A program made the translations under genes and the position numbers. From Nocardia blacklockiae (GTDB lineage: Bacteria > Actinomycetota > Actinomycetes > Mycobacteriales > Mycobacteriaceae): a stretch of 64,000 bases of DNA. Of this stretch, positions 26,753-35,501 are shown piece after piece; the first letter of the stretch is position 1, and each line of letters opens with the position of its first letter. The stretch is from assembly GCF_015477355.1 (NCBI RefSeq), contig NZ_JADLRJ010000001.1, positions 310,001 through 374,000 on the forward strand, read 5' to 3'. Below the pieces are notes generated by a model. It searched no databases, was not told where the DNA came from, and saw only the letters and a list, made by a program, of their open reading frames with translations.

Positions 26753-27730
26753 ATGACGACCACACCGTTTCGACCCGCGGGGCCGGCGATGCGGATCGAA
26801 CTGTCCAGCGAGGCAACCGAATTCGGCAGGCAGGTGGTGCGCGCGCTGGGCGCCGCCGGTGGCGACGAGCTGGTGCGGGCGGGCGAGATCGCGCCGCAGC
26901 GCCGGGAATCGCTGATCGCGCCGGTGCTCGGTGCGCTCGGCGCCTGGGAGCTCGAGCCGCGGCGGGACCCGGAGGAACTCGAGGCGGCCGCGGCGCTGTG
27001 CCGCGGGGCGGGGTACTGGGCGACGCCGTATCCGGTGGCGGAGCGGCTGGCCCGGCCGGTCGACCTGGACGTCGACGGGCTGCTGGTGGTGGCGGGCACG
27101 GAACCCGTTGCGGCCGTGGCGCATCTCGATCTCCGCTGGGCGGCGGTCACCCTCGATGGTGTGTGCGGCGCGGCTGTGACGCGGCCGCCCGTCGGTGCGG
27201 CACGGGAGACGGCCTTCGTCGCGCCACTGGACATGGAACGACTCGATGGCCATACGGATCCTGCTCTGCCCCTGGTGCTTTCGTGCTGGACGCTGCTCGG
27301 CATGCTGGACCGGGCCGTCGAGCTGGCGCGTGAGCACGTGCTCGTGCGTGAGCAGTTCGGGCGGCCGCTGGCGGAATTCCAGTCGGTGCAGTTCCAGCTC
27401 ACCGATGCCGAGGTGGAGCGGCGCGGCGCGGACCTGCTCGCGCGCTACGCGCTGTGGAGCGTGCAGCAGGAACGCGACGACGCCTTGGTCGACGCGCTGA
27501 CGCTGCGGTCGGCGATGCTGACGGCCGCGGACACGGTGTTCCGCGTCGCGCATCAACTGCATGGCGCGCTGGGGTTCTGCGACGAGTCGCCGCTGTCGTG
27601 GCTGTCGCGGCACAGCCTGCCGCTGCGGTGGCTGCCGGTCGGCGCGGCGGGGACCGACGAGCTGCTGACGCGGCTGGCCGGGCGGGCGGGGCCGGCGGGG
27701 TTGTTCGAGGGCGAGGTGTACGGGCGATGA
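26753..27730 (+). CDS. Reduced acyl-CoA dehydrogenase, probable partner subunit
   Basis: 325 aa, well short of the usual 380-400. The N-terminal helical domain is present, but the central beta domain is abbreviated and no (S/T)EPxxGSD loop is seen. The C-terminal helical domain keeps REHVLVREQFGRPLAEFQSVQFQ and AHQLHGALGFCDESPLSW. No helix-E/R catalytic motif is evident. This is the pattern of the non-catalytic or half-site beta subunit in heterotetrameric FadE pairs, here with the 25429 product. Start ATG follows GGAG. Confidence 0.83.
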   Translation: MTTTPFRPAGPAMRIELSSEATEFGRQVVRALGAAGGDELVRAGEIAPQRRESLIAPVLGALGAWELEPRRDPEELEAAAALCRGAGYWATPYPVAERLARPVDLDVDGLLVVAGTEPVAAVAHLDLRWAAVTLDGVCGAAVTRPPVGAARETAFVAPLDMERLDGHTDPALPLVLSCWTLLGMLDRAVELAREHVLVREQFGRPLAEFQSVQFQLTDAEVERRGADLLARYALWSVQQERDDALVDALTLRSAMLTAADTVFRVAHQLHGALGFCDESPLSWLSRHSLPLRWLPVGAAGTDELLTRLAGRAGPAGLFEGEVYGR

Positions 27731-27831
27731 GCGGCGAACTGTACCGAGCGTTTCGGGTACTGCCCGGACGGTGCCGCGCGGCCGGGTCGGTCGCCGGGCG
27801 CGCCGGGCGGGCACGATGAGTGGCGAGCTGT
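27726..27831 (+). repeat. Repeated start-codon context between two genes
   Basis: The 17 bp at 27726-27742 (ATG AGC GGC GAA CTG in frame with the start) recurs at 27815-27831 with two mismatches, 89 bp later. Only the second copy opens the hydratase. The first overlaps the stop of the preceding gene in ATGA fashion and leads to a stop after 30 codons. Confidence 0.6.
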
Positions 27832-28592
27832 CTGCCGTGCTGACCGTGACGGCCGAAGGGCCGGTGCGTCTCGTCGTGATCAACCGGCCCGACGAGCTGA
27901 ACGCCGTGAACGCCGAGCTGCATCGGGCGCTGGCCGAGGTGTGGGAGCGGCTCGCCGCGGACCGGGACGCGCGGGTGGTGATACTCACCGGGGCGGGGCG
28001 GGCGTTCAGCGCGGGGGGCGACTTGGATTGGATCACTTCGTTTCTCGACGATCCGGTGGCGCGGGACGCGAGCATTCGCGAGGGTGCGCGGATCATCGAG
28101 GAGATGCTGCGATTTCCACTGCCGGTGATCGCCGCGGTGAACGGGGCGGCGATGGGGCTGGGCGCCAGTCTGGCGGTGCTGTGCGATGTCGTCCTGATGT
28201 CGGAGCGCGCGTATCTGGCCGACCCGCACGTCGCGGTCGGGCTGGTCGCGGGGGACGGGGGCGCGGCGTTCTGGCCGCTGCTCACGCCGATCCTGCGGAC
28301 CCGGGAGTTCCTGTACACCGGCGACCGGATCGATGCCGCGACCGCGGTCGCCGTGGGGCTCGCGAGCCGGGTGGTGGCGCCCGGCGATCTGCTCGACGCC
28401 GCGCGGGCGCTGGCCCGGCGGCTGGCCGCGCAGCCGCCGGAGGCGTTGCGCGGCACCAAGCGGGTGGTCAACATGTACCTCTCGCAGGCGCTCGGCGGGC
28501 CGATGCAGGCGGGGTTCGCCGCCGAGGTGGCCAGTATGCGGACGCCCGAACATCGGGAACGGCTGCTCGCGCTGCGGGATCGGGCGCGATGA
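27816..28592 (+). CDS. Enoyl-CoA hydratase/isomerase
   Basis: 258 aa, crotonase fold; hydration of a 2-enoyl-CoA. ATG 27816 opens MSGELSAVLTV. An oxyanion-hole segment is in FSAGGDLDW; the second glycine of the hole is in NGAAMGLGAS. The catalytic Glu positions of mitochondrial crotonase read Ala-Val around ADPHVAVGLVAGDGG, so the activity may differ from a classic hydratase. Lies between two pairs of acyl-CoA dehydrogenase genes; its TGA overlaps the next ATG. Likely hydrates the enoyl-CoA made by one of them. Confidence 0.88.
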   Translation: MSGELSAVLTVTAEGPVRLVVINRPDELNAVNAELHRALAEVWERLAADRDARVVILTGAGRAFSAGGDLDWITSFLDDPVARDASIREGARIIEEMLRFPLPVIAAVNGAAMGLGASLAVLCDVVLMSERAYLADPHVAVGLVAGDGGAAFWPLLTPILRTREFLYTGDRIDAATAVAVGLASRVVAPGDLLDAARALARRLAAQPPEALRGTKRVVNMYLSQALGGPMQAGFAAEVASMRTPEHRERLLALRDRAR

Positions 28593-29782
28593 GCGGCCGC
28601 GCGCTCGACGAGTTCCGCGCCGAGGTCCGGGACTGGTGCCGCGCCCACGTGCCGAAGGACTGGCGGCAGACCCAGACCGGCGCGGCGGACGCGGAATTCG
28701 TGCGCTTCCAACAGGATTGGTTCCAGCGGCTGCGCGCCGCCGGCTACGCGGTGCCGCACTGGCCGCGCGAGTACGGCGGCGGCATGCCGGTCGCGGAACA
28801 GATCGTGCTCTACCAGGAACTGGCCGCCCACGACGCGCCACGGCTGGTACTGGCCTTCGTGTCGGTGCATCACGCCGCGGCGACGCTGCTGGCCGCCGGC
28901 ACCGAGCGGCAGCGGCGGCGGCATCTGCCCGCGATTCTCGACGGCGAGATCTGGGTGCAGGGCTTCTCCGAACCCGGCGCCGGGTCCGATCTGGCGGCGC
29001 TGCGCACCAGCGCCCGCCGCGACGGCGACGGCTACGTGGTGACCGGGCAGAAGGTGTGGGCCAGCGGCGCGCAGTACGCCGACTGGTGTCTGCTGCTGGC
29101 CCGCACCGACCCCGAAGCCGCCAAGCGGCAGGGTATTTCGTACTTTCTGCTCGACATGCGTTCGCCCGGAGTCGAAGTGCGGCCGATCCGGCAGGCCACC
29201 GGCGAATCGCATTTCTGCGAGATCTTTCTCGACGAGGTGCGAATCCCCGCGGACGGACTCGTGGGCGCGGAGAACGACGGCTGGCGGGTGGCGCAGCGCA
29301 CGCTCGGGGCCGAACGCGGGCTGACCATGCTGGAGCTGGCGGAACGGCTGGGCAACGCGGGATTTCGGTGGCTGGTCGAGGCCTGCGCGCGCCCGGACGG
29401 CGGCGTGCGGGCCCTCGACGATCCGGTGGTGGCCGATCGCCTGGCCGGGCTGGAGATCGAGCTGACCGGGTTGCGCGCGCTGTGCCGGGATCTGGTGGAG
29501 CGGCACGCCGCGGGCACCGCCGGGCCCGCGGACGCGTCGATCGTGAAGCTGTACTACAGCGAATTGTTGCAGCGGGTCATGGATTTCGGGGCCGAGGTGG
29601 GCGGGCTGTTCGCGCAGACGGTGTTGCGGAAACCGATGTCGGGCGGCTGGGAGTCCGGTGCGTGGGTGCTCGATTTCGTCGGGTCGTGGGAATGGACCAT
29701 TCCCGGCGGGACCAGCGAGATCCAGCGCACCATCATCGCGCAGCGCGGGCTCGGGCTGCCCAGGGAACCGGCGGGGGCATGA
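28589..29782 (+). CDS. Acyl-CoA dehydrogenase, FadE-type, second pair, catalytic subunit
   Basis: 397 aa, ATGA overlap with the hydratase. Motifs: FSEPGAGSDLAALRTSA, GQKVWASGAQYADWCLLL, LGAERGLTMLELAER (candidate base Glu), SWEWTIPGGTSEIQRTIIAQRGLGLP at the C-terminus in part. A tryptophan-rich insert (SGGWESGAWVLDFVGSW) precedes the C-terminal motif. Its stop overlaps the ATG of the next dehydrogenase, so the two are produced in a coupled way, as expected for an alpha2beta2 enzyme. Confidence 0.91.
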   Translation: MSGRALDEFRAEVRDWCRAHVPKDWRQTQTGAADAEFVRFQQDWFQRLRAAGYAVPHWPREYGGGMPVAEQIVLYQELAAHDAPRLVLAFVSVHHAAATLLAAGTERQRRRHLPAILDGEIWVQGFSEPGAGSDLAALRTSARRDGDGYVVTGQKVWASGAQYADWCLLLARTDPEAAKRQGISYFLLDMRSPGVEVRPIRQATGESHFCEIFLDEVRIPADGLVGAENDGWRVAQRTLGAERGLTMLELAERLGNAGFRWLVEACARPDGGVRALDDPVVADRLAGLEIELTGLRALCRDLVERHAAGTAGPADASIVKLYYSELLQRVMDFGAEVGGLFAQTVLRKPMSGGWESGAWVLDFVGSWEWTIPGGTSEIQRTIIAQRGLGLPREPAGA

Positions 29783-30945
29783 TGGGTGACGAATTCGCCG
29801 AGATCCACGACGAATTGCGGGCGGTGGCGCGGGGGCTGCTCGGCAAGGCCGATCGTGAGTCTGGGGTCGAGTGGTCTCGTATGGCCGCGTCCGGGTGGCT
29901 CGGGTTGGAGGCGGCGGCCGAATTCGACGGGGCGGCGGCCACTTTCGCGGAAGTCGCGGTGGTGCTGGAGGAGGTCGGGCGGGCCGCGGCGCGGACGGCG
30001 TTCTCGTCTGTCGCCGTGGTGAGTATGGGAGTGCTGGGGGCGTGTGGGCCGGGGGTGTTGCGCGACAGGCTCATTCGGCAGGTGGTGGGGGGAGAGGTGG
30101 TGCCGGTGGTTGCGTTGTCGGGGGAGCGCGGGGGCACGCGGGGCATGTCAGGCGATACGGGAGTCGGGCCTGAAGACGCCAGTGCTGCCCGCGTTGAAGG
30201 CTTCATCGGTTCGGGTGGCGCGGCGTTTCGGCTTACGGCCGACGGCGGACTTTCGACATTGTCCGGGAGCGCCGCGTTCGTCGCGGACGCGCCGCTTGCC
30301 GATCTGCTGCTGATTCCCGCTCGGCTGCCGGACGGTTCGGTCGCGGTGGCGGTGGTGGAGCCCGGGGCGGCGGGGATGACGGTGGTCGATCAACCCGTGG
30401 TCGACGCGACCCGGGTCTTCGGCCGAGTGGTCGCCGAGCGCGTGACGGTCGCGCCGGAGACGGTGCTGCGGTTCGACGGTGACGCGGAGACAGCGTTGGG
30501 GCTGTTGCACGAGCGCGCCGCGCTCGCCACTGCCTGCGACAGCCTCGGAATCGGGGCGGCGATGCTGGACGCGACCGTCGAATACGTCCGTGTCCGGGAG
30601 CAATTCGGTCGGCCGGTCGGGTCGTTCCAGGCGGTGCAGCACGCCTGCGCCGATATGCTGGTGCGGCTCTCGGTGGCCCGGCAGCTGGTGGCGGCGGCGG
30701 TGCGCGCGCAGGTCGACCGCACACCGGACGCGGGACCCGCCGCGTCGATGGCCAAGGCCTACACGACCGCCGCGGCGGTGGACATCGCCGGGAAGGCGAT
30801 GCAGTTGCACGGCGGGATCGGCTACACCTGGGAGAGCGGCCTGCACGTCTACCTCAAACGCGCGACCCTCAACCGTTCGCTCTTCGGAAATCCGGCGTGG
30901 CACCGCGCGGAATTGGCGCGCGGATACGGCGGCGATCGCGCATAG
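29779..30945 (+). CDS. Acyl-CoA dehydrogenase, second pair, partner subunit
   Basis: 388 aa from ATG 29779 (ATGATG overlapping the previous TGA). Weak central domain with no EPxxGSD loop; strong C-terminal domain: VRVREQFGRPVGSFQAVQHACADM, KAMQLHGGIGYTWESGLHVYLKRA. It keeps LLHERAALATACD, so it may hold part of an active site. The middle segment (residues ~110-150) is Gly-rich and poorly conserved. Together with the gene before it, it probably forms a heterotetramer for a branched or ring-bearing acyl-CoA. Confidence 0.89.
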   Translation: MMGDEFAEIHDELRAVARGLLGKADRESGVEWSRMAASGWLGLEAAAEFDGAAATFAEVAVVLEEVGRAAARTAFSSVAVVSMGVLGACGPGVLRDRLIRQVVGGEVVPVVALSGERGGTRGMSGDTGVGPEDASAARVEGFIGSGGAAFRLTADGGLSTLSGSAAFVADAPLADLLLIPARLPDGSVAVAVVEPGAAGMTVVDQPVVDATRVFGRVVAERVTVAPETVLRFDGDAETALGLLHERAALATACDSLGIGAAMLDATVEYVRVREQFGRPVGSFQAVQHACADMLVRLSVARQLVAAAVRAQVDRTPDAGPAASMAKAYTTAAAVDIAGKAMQLHGGIGYTWESGLHVYLKRATLNRSLFGNPAWHRAELARGYGGDRA

Positions 30946-30959
30946 TATGCCGGGCATAC
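30945..30959. promoter_or_regulatory. 15-bp perfect palindrome after the dehydrogenase stop
   Basis: GTATGCC-G-GGCATAC starts at the last base of the stop codon. As RNA it gives only a 6-bp stem with a 3-nt loop and no U-tract, so a terminator is doubtful. It could be an operator for the small secreted-protein gene 74 bp downstream. Confidence 0.45.
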
Positions 30960-31032
30960 CCGCGGCGTTAACGTTCGCTGACGGTTTGCAGACATAGGTG
31001 TAGTCCGTTGTGTTCAGGGAGGAGCAACAATC

Positions 31033-31380
31033 GTGCGAACCATCGTCCGTGCCGGTCTGTCCGCTGCCGCCGTCGCGGGAGTCGTCGCGCTGGCGCCGTC
31101 CGCGGGTGCGGCACCGTCGTATTACGACCCCGAGATCGCGCCCTGCAGCCACCTGTTCCGCGCGCCGCTCGACCCACCCCGGCCCGGCGCCGCGGTGTAC
31201 TGGAGCCCGTTCGGCACCGCCGACATCGTCTGCTACGACAACGGCACCGGCACACCCGACTTCTACCAGCGCGACCCCATGGGCGCCTGGCACGACATGA
31301 ACGAACTCGCACCGGGCCACTTCTTCTACAGCATCTTCCCAACCACCGTGCCCGACCAGGCCCACTGGCGAGCCGGCTGA
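31033..31380 (+). CDS. Small secreted protein of unknown function
   Basis: 115 aa. GTG follows GGAGGA. A Sec signal peptide is clear: MRTIVRAGLSAAAVAGVVALAPSAGA, given here as residues 1-26, with likely cleavage after Ala-Gly-Ala. The mature ~88 residues are rich in aromatic residues (YYDPEIAPC, VYWSPFGTADIVCYDNG, HFFYSIFP). They contain two cysteines that could form one disulfide. No family recognised. It is the only exported product next to the dehydrogenase operon and may belong to it or have its own promoter in 30946-31032. Confidence 0.75.
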   Translation: MRTIVRAGLSAAAVAGVVALAPSAGAAPSYYDPEIAPCSHLFRAPLDPPRPGAAVYWSPFGTADIVCYDNGTGTPDFYQRDPMGAWHDMNELAPGHFFYSIFPTTVPDQAHWRAG

Positions 31381-31444
31381 ATTCCGGGAAACTCGACCAC
31401 CGCCACCTCCGCATCCTCATCACGGAAGGAACCCTGACGTAGCG

Positions 31445-33136
31445 CTAGGTGCTGAGGCGGGCGGTGGCGAGTTTGCGGAGGTCGGTGGATTTTATTTTGG
31501 CGCTGCCGGTGAGGGGGAGGTCGGATTCTTCGAAGAAGAGGATGTGGCGGGGGATTTTGTAGGGGGCCAGGCGTTCTCGGAGGTAGGTGCGGAGGTGGTC
31601 GGGGTTCAGGTCGGTGTCGGCGTGGGGGACTATGCAGGCTACGACTTCCTCGCCGAGGGTTTCGTGGGGGATGCCGACGGTGCGGACGACCTTGATGCCG
31701 GGGTAGGGGAGGAGGGTTTCGTCGACCTCGCGGGGGGAGACATTGGCGCCGCCGGTTTTGATGATGTCGGTGAGGCGGCCCTCCCAGAACAGGCGGTCCG
31801 CGTCGTCGAGGTAGCCGCCGTCGCCGGTGTGGAAATAGCCGTCGGGGTCGAGGGTTTCGTCCAAGGGGGTGCCGAGGTAGCCGAGCATCAATGTCGGGCC
31901 CTTGACACAGATTTCGCCGCGCTCGCCGCGGCGCAGGACCGCGCCGGAAAAGGGATCCACGATCTTGATCGTATTGCCGGGCAGAGGGACGCCGCTGCTA
32001 CCCGCGATCGTCTCCGGCGGCGTGCCGGCCGGGAAACAGGTGGTGATGGTGAAGGTTTCGGTGTTGCCGTAGGCGTGGCCGGGCTCGGTGTAGTCGGTGG
32101 CGACGGTGGGGTGCCGGGCGGCGGGGGTCGACACGTCCACGAAACGCAGGCTACCGAGATCGGTTGTCGCCCACGTGGGTGCGCCCTCGAGCTGCGCCCA
32201 CTGGTGCGGCCAAGCGACCGGGAAGTTGACCCGCTCGGCCGCCATGAGCCGCAGCGCCTCGGCGGCGTCGAAGGTCGACTGCAGGACGAGCGAGCCGCCG
32301 GCGGCCAGCGTCGCGCCCAGGGCCATGCCGAAATTGCCGGACCAGAAGAAGCCGTTGGCCGTCCAGCAGCGCACGTGATCGTCCGGGCCGAAGCCGTACA
32401 TGCGGCGGAACCGCCACATCTGGAGGGCGACGCCGCGATGCGCGCTGCGAATGCCCTTCGGCTTGCTGGTGGTCCCGGAGGAGAAGAAGATCACGGCGGT
32501 GTCGCTCGGCCGCACCGACGCCGCGGCCGCGTCGACGAGTTCCTGCGGCTCGCCGTCCCCGCGCGCCAGGAACGTCTCCCAGGTCTCGATCGCCCCGCCC
32601 GCGGCGTCGCCGACGACCGAAAGATGGCGCAGGAACGGATATTTCGCGGACCGCACCGCGCCGGGAGCCGAATCACCGACCGCCGGTTCCAGTCCGGTGA
32701 GGACGTCCGCGAAATCCTTTCCGGCCACGGCACGCTCGAACAGCAGCACCGACACCCCGGACACCGCCAGCAGATGATCCAGCTCCGCGGGCGTCGAAAA
32801 CGTGCTCAGGGTGACGGCGACCCCACCGGCCAGCGCCGTGCCGAACACCGCGGCCAGCCATTCGGGACGATTGGTCATCAGCACCCCGACCCGGCCGTCC
32901 TTGCCGACGCCGCACCCGCGCAACGCACGAGCCACGGCGCTCGCGCGTTCCCACAGCTCGGTGTAGGACCAGCGGGCGCCGTCGGCGACCAGGGCCTCCC
33001 GGTCGCCGTAGCGCTCGGTCACCTCGCGCAGGAACCCGGGCAGCGTGAGCGGCCCCAGTCCCGGTTCCTCGGCCAGCGGCGGCCCGGCCGCGATGGCGAC
33101 CGGATCGCCTGCCCCGGAAGCGGTTTCGATGGTCAC
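31445..33136 (-). CDS. AMP-dependent acyl-CoA synthetase/ligase
   Basis: 563 aa; activates a carboxylic acid to its CoA thioester via an acyl-adenylate. P-loop-like A3 motif FFSSGTTSKPKG (about residues 218-229), A5 motif YGNTE, TGD, and A10 lysine in TGSAKIKS near the C-terminus. ATG 33136 begins MTIETASGAG. Third gene after the oxidoreductase and hotdog hydratase (28-bp gap), all reading away from the B2 site at 35423. Substrate unknown. Confidence 0.93.
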   Translation of the reverse strand: MTIETASGAGDPVAIAAGPPLAEEPGLGPLTLPGFLREVTERYGDREALVADGARWSYTELWERASAVARALRGCGVGKDGRVGVLMTNRPEWLAAVFGTALAGGVAVTLSTFSTPAELDHLLAVSGVSVLLFERAVAGKDFADVLTGLEPAVGDSAPGAVRSAKYPFLRHLSVVGDAAGGAIETWETFLARGDGEPQELVDAAAASVRPSDTAVIFFSSGTTSKPKGIRSAHRGVALQMWRFRRMYGFGPDDHVRCWTANGFFWSGNFGMALGATLAAGGSLVLQSTFDAAEALRLMAAERVNFPVAWPHQWAQLEGAPTWATTDLGSLRFVDVSTPAARHPTVATDYTEPGHAYGNTETFTITTCFPAGTPPETIAGSSGVPLPGNTIKIVDPFSGAVLRRGERGEICVKGPTLMLGYLGTPLDETLDPDGYFHTGDGGYLDDADRLFWEGRLTDIIKTGGANVSPREVDETLLPYPGIKVVRTVGIPHETLGEEVVACIVPHADTDLNPDHLRTYLRERLAPYKIPRHILFFEESDLPLTGSAKIKSTDLRKLATARLST

Positions 33137-33164
33137 GACCGGCTCTCCTGATCCTCGGGCCGCG

Positions 33165-34358
33165 TCAGTACGGCAGTTCGACTTCGGCCGTGCAGTCCAC
33201 GAGCACGCCGGAATCCTGATTCGTGAGCCGCAGCCGCACCTGCACCAGCGGCACGCCCCACACCGAATCGGTGTCCTTGCCGACGATCTCGGCGTCGAAG
33301 TAGGTCACGTCGCCCTCGAACGCGGGCAGCCGGAAATTCGCCTTGGTGTGGCGCACCATGCCGTCCGGTCCCGCCCAGTAGGCCAGGTAGTCGGTGCACC
33401 ACGCGCCCATGGTGGCGCCGTAGCCGTAGGCGCGGGCCATCCCGACCGCGTCGGCCTTCTCGCCGTCGATGTGCCCGCGCGAGGGGCCGACGTACAGGCC
33501 GTCCCGCTTGCGCGGATCGATGCGCGCGCCCTCCTCGTCGAAGGCGAAACCGTCGGTCCAGCCCGGGTCCTGATAGATCCACGGATCCTCGATCCCCGGC
33601 GGCGCGGTCCAGTGGAACGTGCCCCAGATATTGAACAGGAACGCCCGGTACTCGGTGGTGAAGCTGGCGATGCTGTGCGGCCCGATCACCCTGCGCGGCA
33701 ACCGGTCGCCCACCTTCACCTCGTCGAAGTGCGGTGAGACGCCCGCCCGGTTGGACAGGATCCACTCGTGGCGCAGCGCCTCGATCTCGGTGAGTTCGGT
33801 GGCCGTCCACGTCTTCACGGTGCCGTTCCGGTCGTTGTACATGCCGCGCTTGTGCGCCTCTTCGGCGAGGTAGCGGATGGCGGTCGAGCGTTCCTTCGCG
33901 ACCAGCGCGCCGTGCTGGTTGGTGTGGGTGGTGTCGCCGCGCGAGAGCATCGTGGGGCCCGCGAATTTGGTGTCCACGATCTTGTAGTCGTGAAATCTCC
34001 TGGTCTGCAACAGCTTGTCGCCGGGGCGCACCGGGCAGCCGTAGAACCACCACTCCTCGCCGCCGAAGATCAGGTGACTGCCCGGGATGTGGCCGACGCA
34101 GGCCGGTTGCGCGCCGTGCCCGTAATCCAGCGCCACGGCGATGGATTGGGGCGCGACCAGCCCCCCGTAGCGGGACGCGCGCGCGAACTCCTCGTCCCAG
34201 TGCAGCGGATTGGGATAGTCCATCGCCATAACCCAGCGGCGGATGTCGGAGGTGCTGCACGGATCCCACAGCTGACCGCCGCCGACCGGCTTGCCGACCC
34301 GGTGGTCGACGTCGCTGAGATCGAGTGCCACGCCGGACTCGCTCGTCTTCTTGCTCAC
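33165..34358 (-). CDS. Double-hotdog (MaoC/FAS1-like) dehydratase
   Basis: 397 aa with two hotdog modules. The N-terminal module carries MDYPNPLHWDEEFAR...GGLVAPQ, the hydratase-type substrate loop. The C-terminal module spans roughly 245-397, with YGYGATMGAWCTDYLAYW and VRHTKANFRLPAFEGD. Such proteins hydrate or dehydrate enoyl-/3-hydroxyacyl-CoA with bulky chains. GTG 34358 follows GGGAGG by 6 bp. Lies 13 bp after the reductase gene in one operon. Confidence 0.86.
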   Translation of the reverse strand: MSKKTSESGVALDLSDVDHRVGKPVGGGQLWDPCSTSDIRRWVMAMDYPNPLHWDEEFARASRYGGLVAPQSIAVALDYGHGAQPACVGHIPGSHLIFGGEEWWFYGCPVRPGDKLLQTRRFHDYKIVDTKFAGPTMLSRGDTTHTNQHGALVAKERSTAIRYLAEEAHKRGMYNDRNGTVKTWTATELTEIEALRHEWILSNRAGVSPHFDEVKVGDRLPRRVIGPHSIASFTTEYRAFLFNIWGTFHWTAPPGIEDPWIYQDPGWTDGFAFDEEGARIDPRKRDGLYVGPSRGHIDGEKADAVGMARAYGYGATMGAWCTDYLAYWAGPDGMVRHTKANFRLPAFEGDVTYFDAEIVGKDTDSVWGVPLVQVRLRLTNQDSGVLVDCTAEVELPY

Positions 34359-34371
34359 GACATCCTCCCGA

Positions 34372-35382
34372 TCAGCGATTCACGTCGACGACGAAGCGCC
34401 CGCGCACGGTCCCGGCGACGAGCCGGTCGGCCGCCGCGATCGTCTCGCCCAGCGTGATCTCCGCGGCGATGGAATCCAGTGCGGCCGAGTCGATGTCGCG
34501 GGCCAGGCGGGTCCACGCATCGAGTCGGCGCGGCTTGGCGGCCCGGACGCTGTCGATGCCCAGCAGCGTCACGCCGCGCAGGATGAACGGCGCGACGGTG
34601 GCGGGAAAGTCCATGCCCTGCGCCAGGCCGCAGGCGGCGACCGCGCCGTCGTAGCGAACCTGCGCGCAGACGTTGGCGAGGGTGTGGCTGCCGACCGTGT
34701 CGACGGCGCCGGCCCAGCGCTCCTTCTGCAGCGGCTTGCCACGCTCGGCGAGTTCGGCGCGGTCGAGCACGGTGGTCGCGCCCAGGTGCAGCAGATAGTT
34801 CGTCTCCGAGGCCTTCCCGGTGGCGGCGGCCACGCCGAAACCCGCCGCGGCGAGCAGCGCGATCGCGATGCTGCCGACGCCGCCGGTCGCGCCGGTCACC
34901 AGGATCTCGCCCTGATCGGGGCGGAGGCCGTGGCGCAGCAGGGCGTCGACGCAGAGGGCGGCGGTGTAGCCCGCGGTGCCGATCGCCATCGCCTGGCGCG
35001 CGGTGAAGGCGTCGGGCAGCGGCACCAGCCAGTCGCCGTCGACCCGGGCGCGCTGGGCCAGGCCGCCCCAGTGGCTCTCGCCGACGCCCCAGCCGTTCAG
35101 CACGACCTCGTCACCCGCCGACCAGTCGGGATGGGTGCTCTCGGTGACCACGCCCGCGAGGTCGATGCCGGGGACCATCGGGTAGGAGCGCACGATCGGC
35201 GAAGTGCCCGTAATGGCCAGCGCGTCTTTGTAATTGAGGGTGGAGTACGCGACGTCGACGGCGACATTCCCGTCGGGGAGATCGGTGTCGCGGACGTCGG
35301 CCGGGGCGACCTGCGGTCCCGCGTCGCCTTTTTCGATGAGCAGTGCCTTGAACATTCGCGAGCGAGTTCCTTTCTCCGCCAT
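34372..35382 (-). CDS. Medium-chain reductase, acryloyl-CoA reductase/YhdH-like quinone oxidoreductase
   Basis: 336 aa from ATG 35382 (GAAGG upstream); ATG 35355 (MFKALLIEK) is the usual family start and equally possible. Zinc-free MDR fold: NYKDALAITG, YPMVPGIDLAGVV, nucleotide site VTGATGGVGSIAI, TGKASETNYL and GIDSV near the end, all hallmarks of the YhdH/AcuI group. These reduce an alpha,beta-unsaturated acyl-CoA or enone with NADPH. First gene of the operon with the hotdog enzyme and ligase; B2 operator lies 41 bp upstream. Confidence 0.9.
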   Translation of the reverse strand: MAEKGTRSRMFKALLIEKGDAGPQVAPADVRDTDLPDGNVAVDVAYSTLNYKDALAITGTSPIVRSYPMVPGIDLAGVVTESTHPDWSAGDEVVLNGWGVGESHWGGLAQRARVDGDWLVPLPDAFTARQAMAIGTAGYTAALCVDALLRHGLRPDQGEILVTGATGGVGSIAIALLAAAGFGVAAATGKASETNYLLHLGATTVLDRAELAERGKPLQKERWAGAVDTVGSHTLANVCAQVRYDGAVAACGLAQGMDFPATVAPFILRGVTLLGIDSVRAAKPRRLDAWTRLARDIDSAALDSIAAEITLGETIAAADRLVAGTVRGRFVVDVNR

Positions 35383-35422
35383 CGGACGACCTTCTCGCGC
35401 CGTGCATACCGTTTACGTGTGC

Positions 35423-35437
35423 GAGAATTATATTCTC
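35423..35437. promoter_or_regulatory. Operator-like site B2, perfect GAGAAT-N3-ATTCTC
   Basis: GAGAAT-TAT-ATTCTC, a perfect 6+6 dyad, 41 bp upstream of the reductase gene start and in the promoter region of the 35382-31445 operon. The same dyad occurs at 62185. Confidence 0.72.
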
Positions 35438-35501
35438 CGATGGTGCGAATAATGCTTCCATTCCTGGTGGTGGGTGTCAACCGCCCGGTGGGCGGCGTCG
35501 G

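Noticed and set aside
26595-26756. A possible 53-codon gene starting with an ATGA overlap after the acyl-CoA dehydrogenase
   Set aside because: It translates to a Gly/Arg-rich stretch made of the duplicated gene end; no RBS of its own and no conserved look.
27727-27819. A possible 30-codon peptide starting MSGELYRAF before the enoyl-CoA hydratase
   Set aside because: It is a repeat of the hydratase start context that runs into a stop; the second copy opens the real gene.
30945-30959. Rho-independent terminator after the dehydrogenase operon
   Set aside because: The stem is 6 bp with a 3-nt loop and no T-run follows; kept only as a palindrome.
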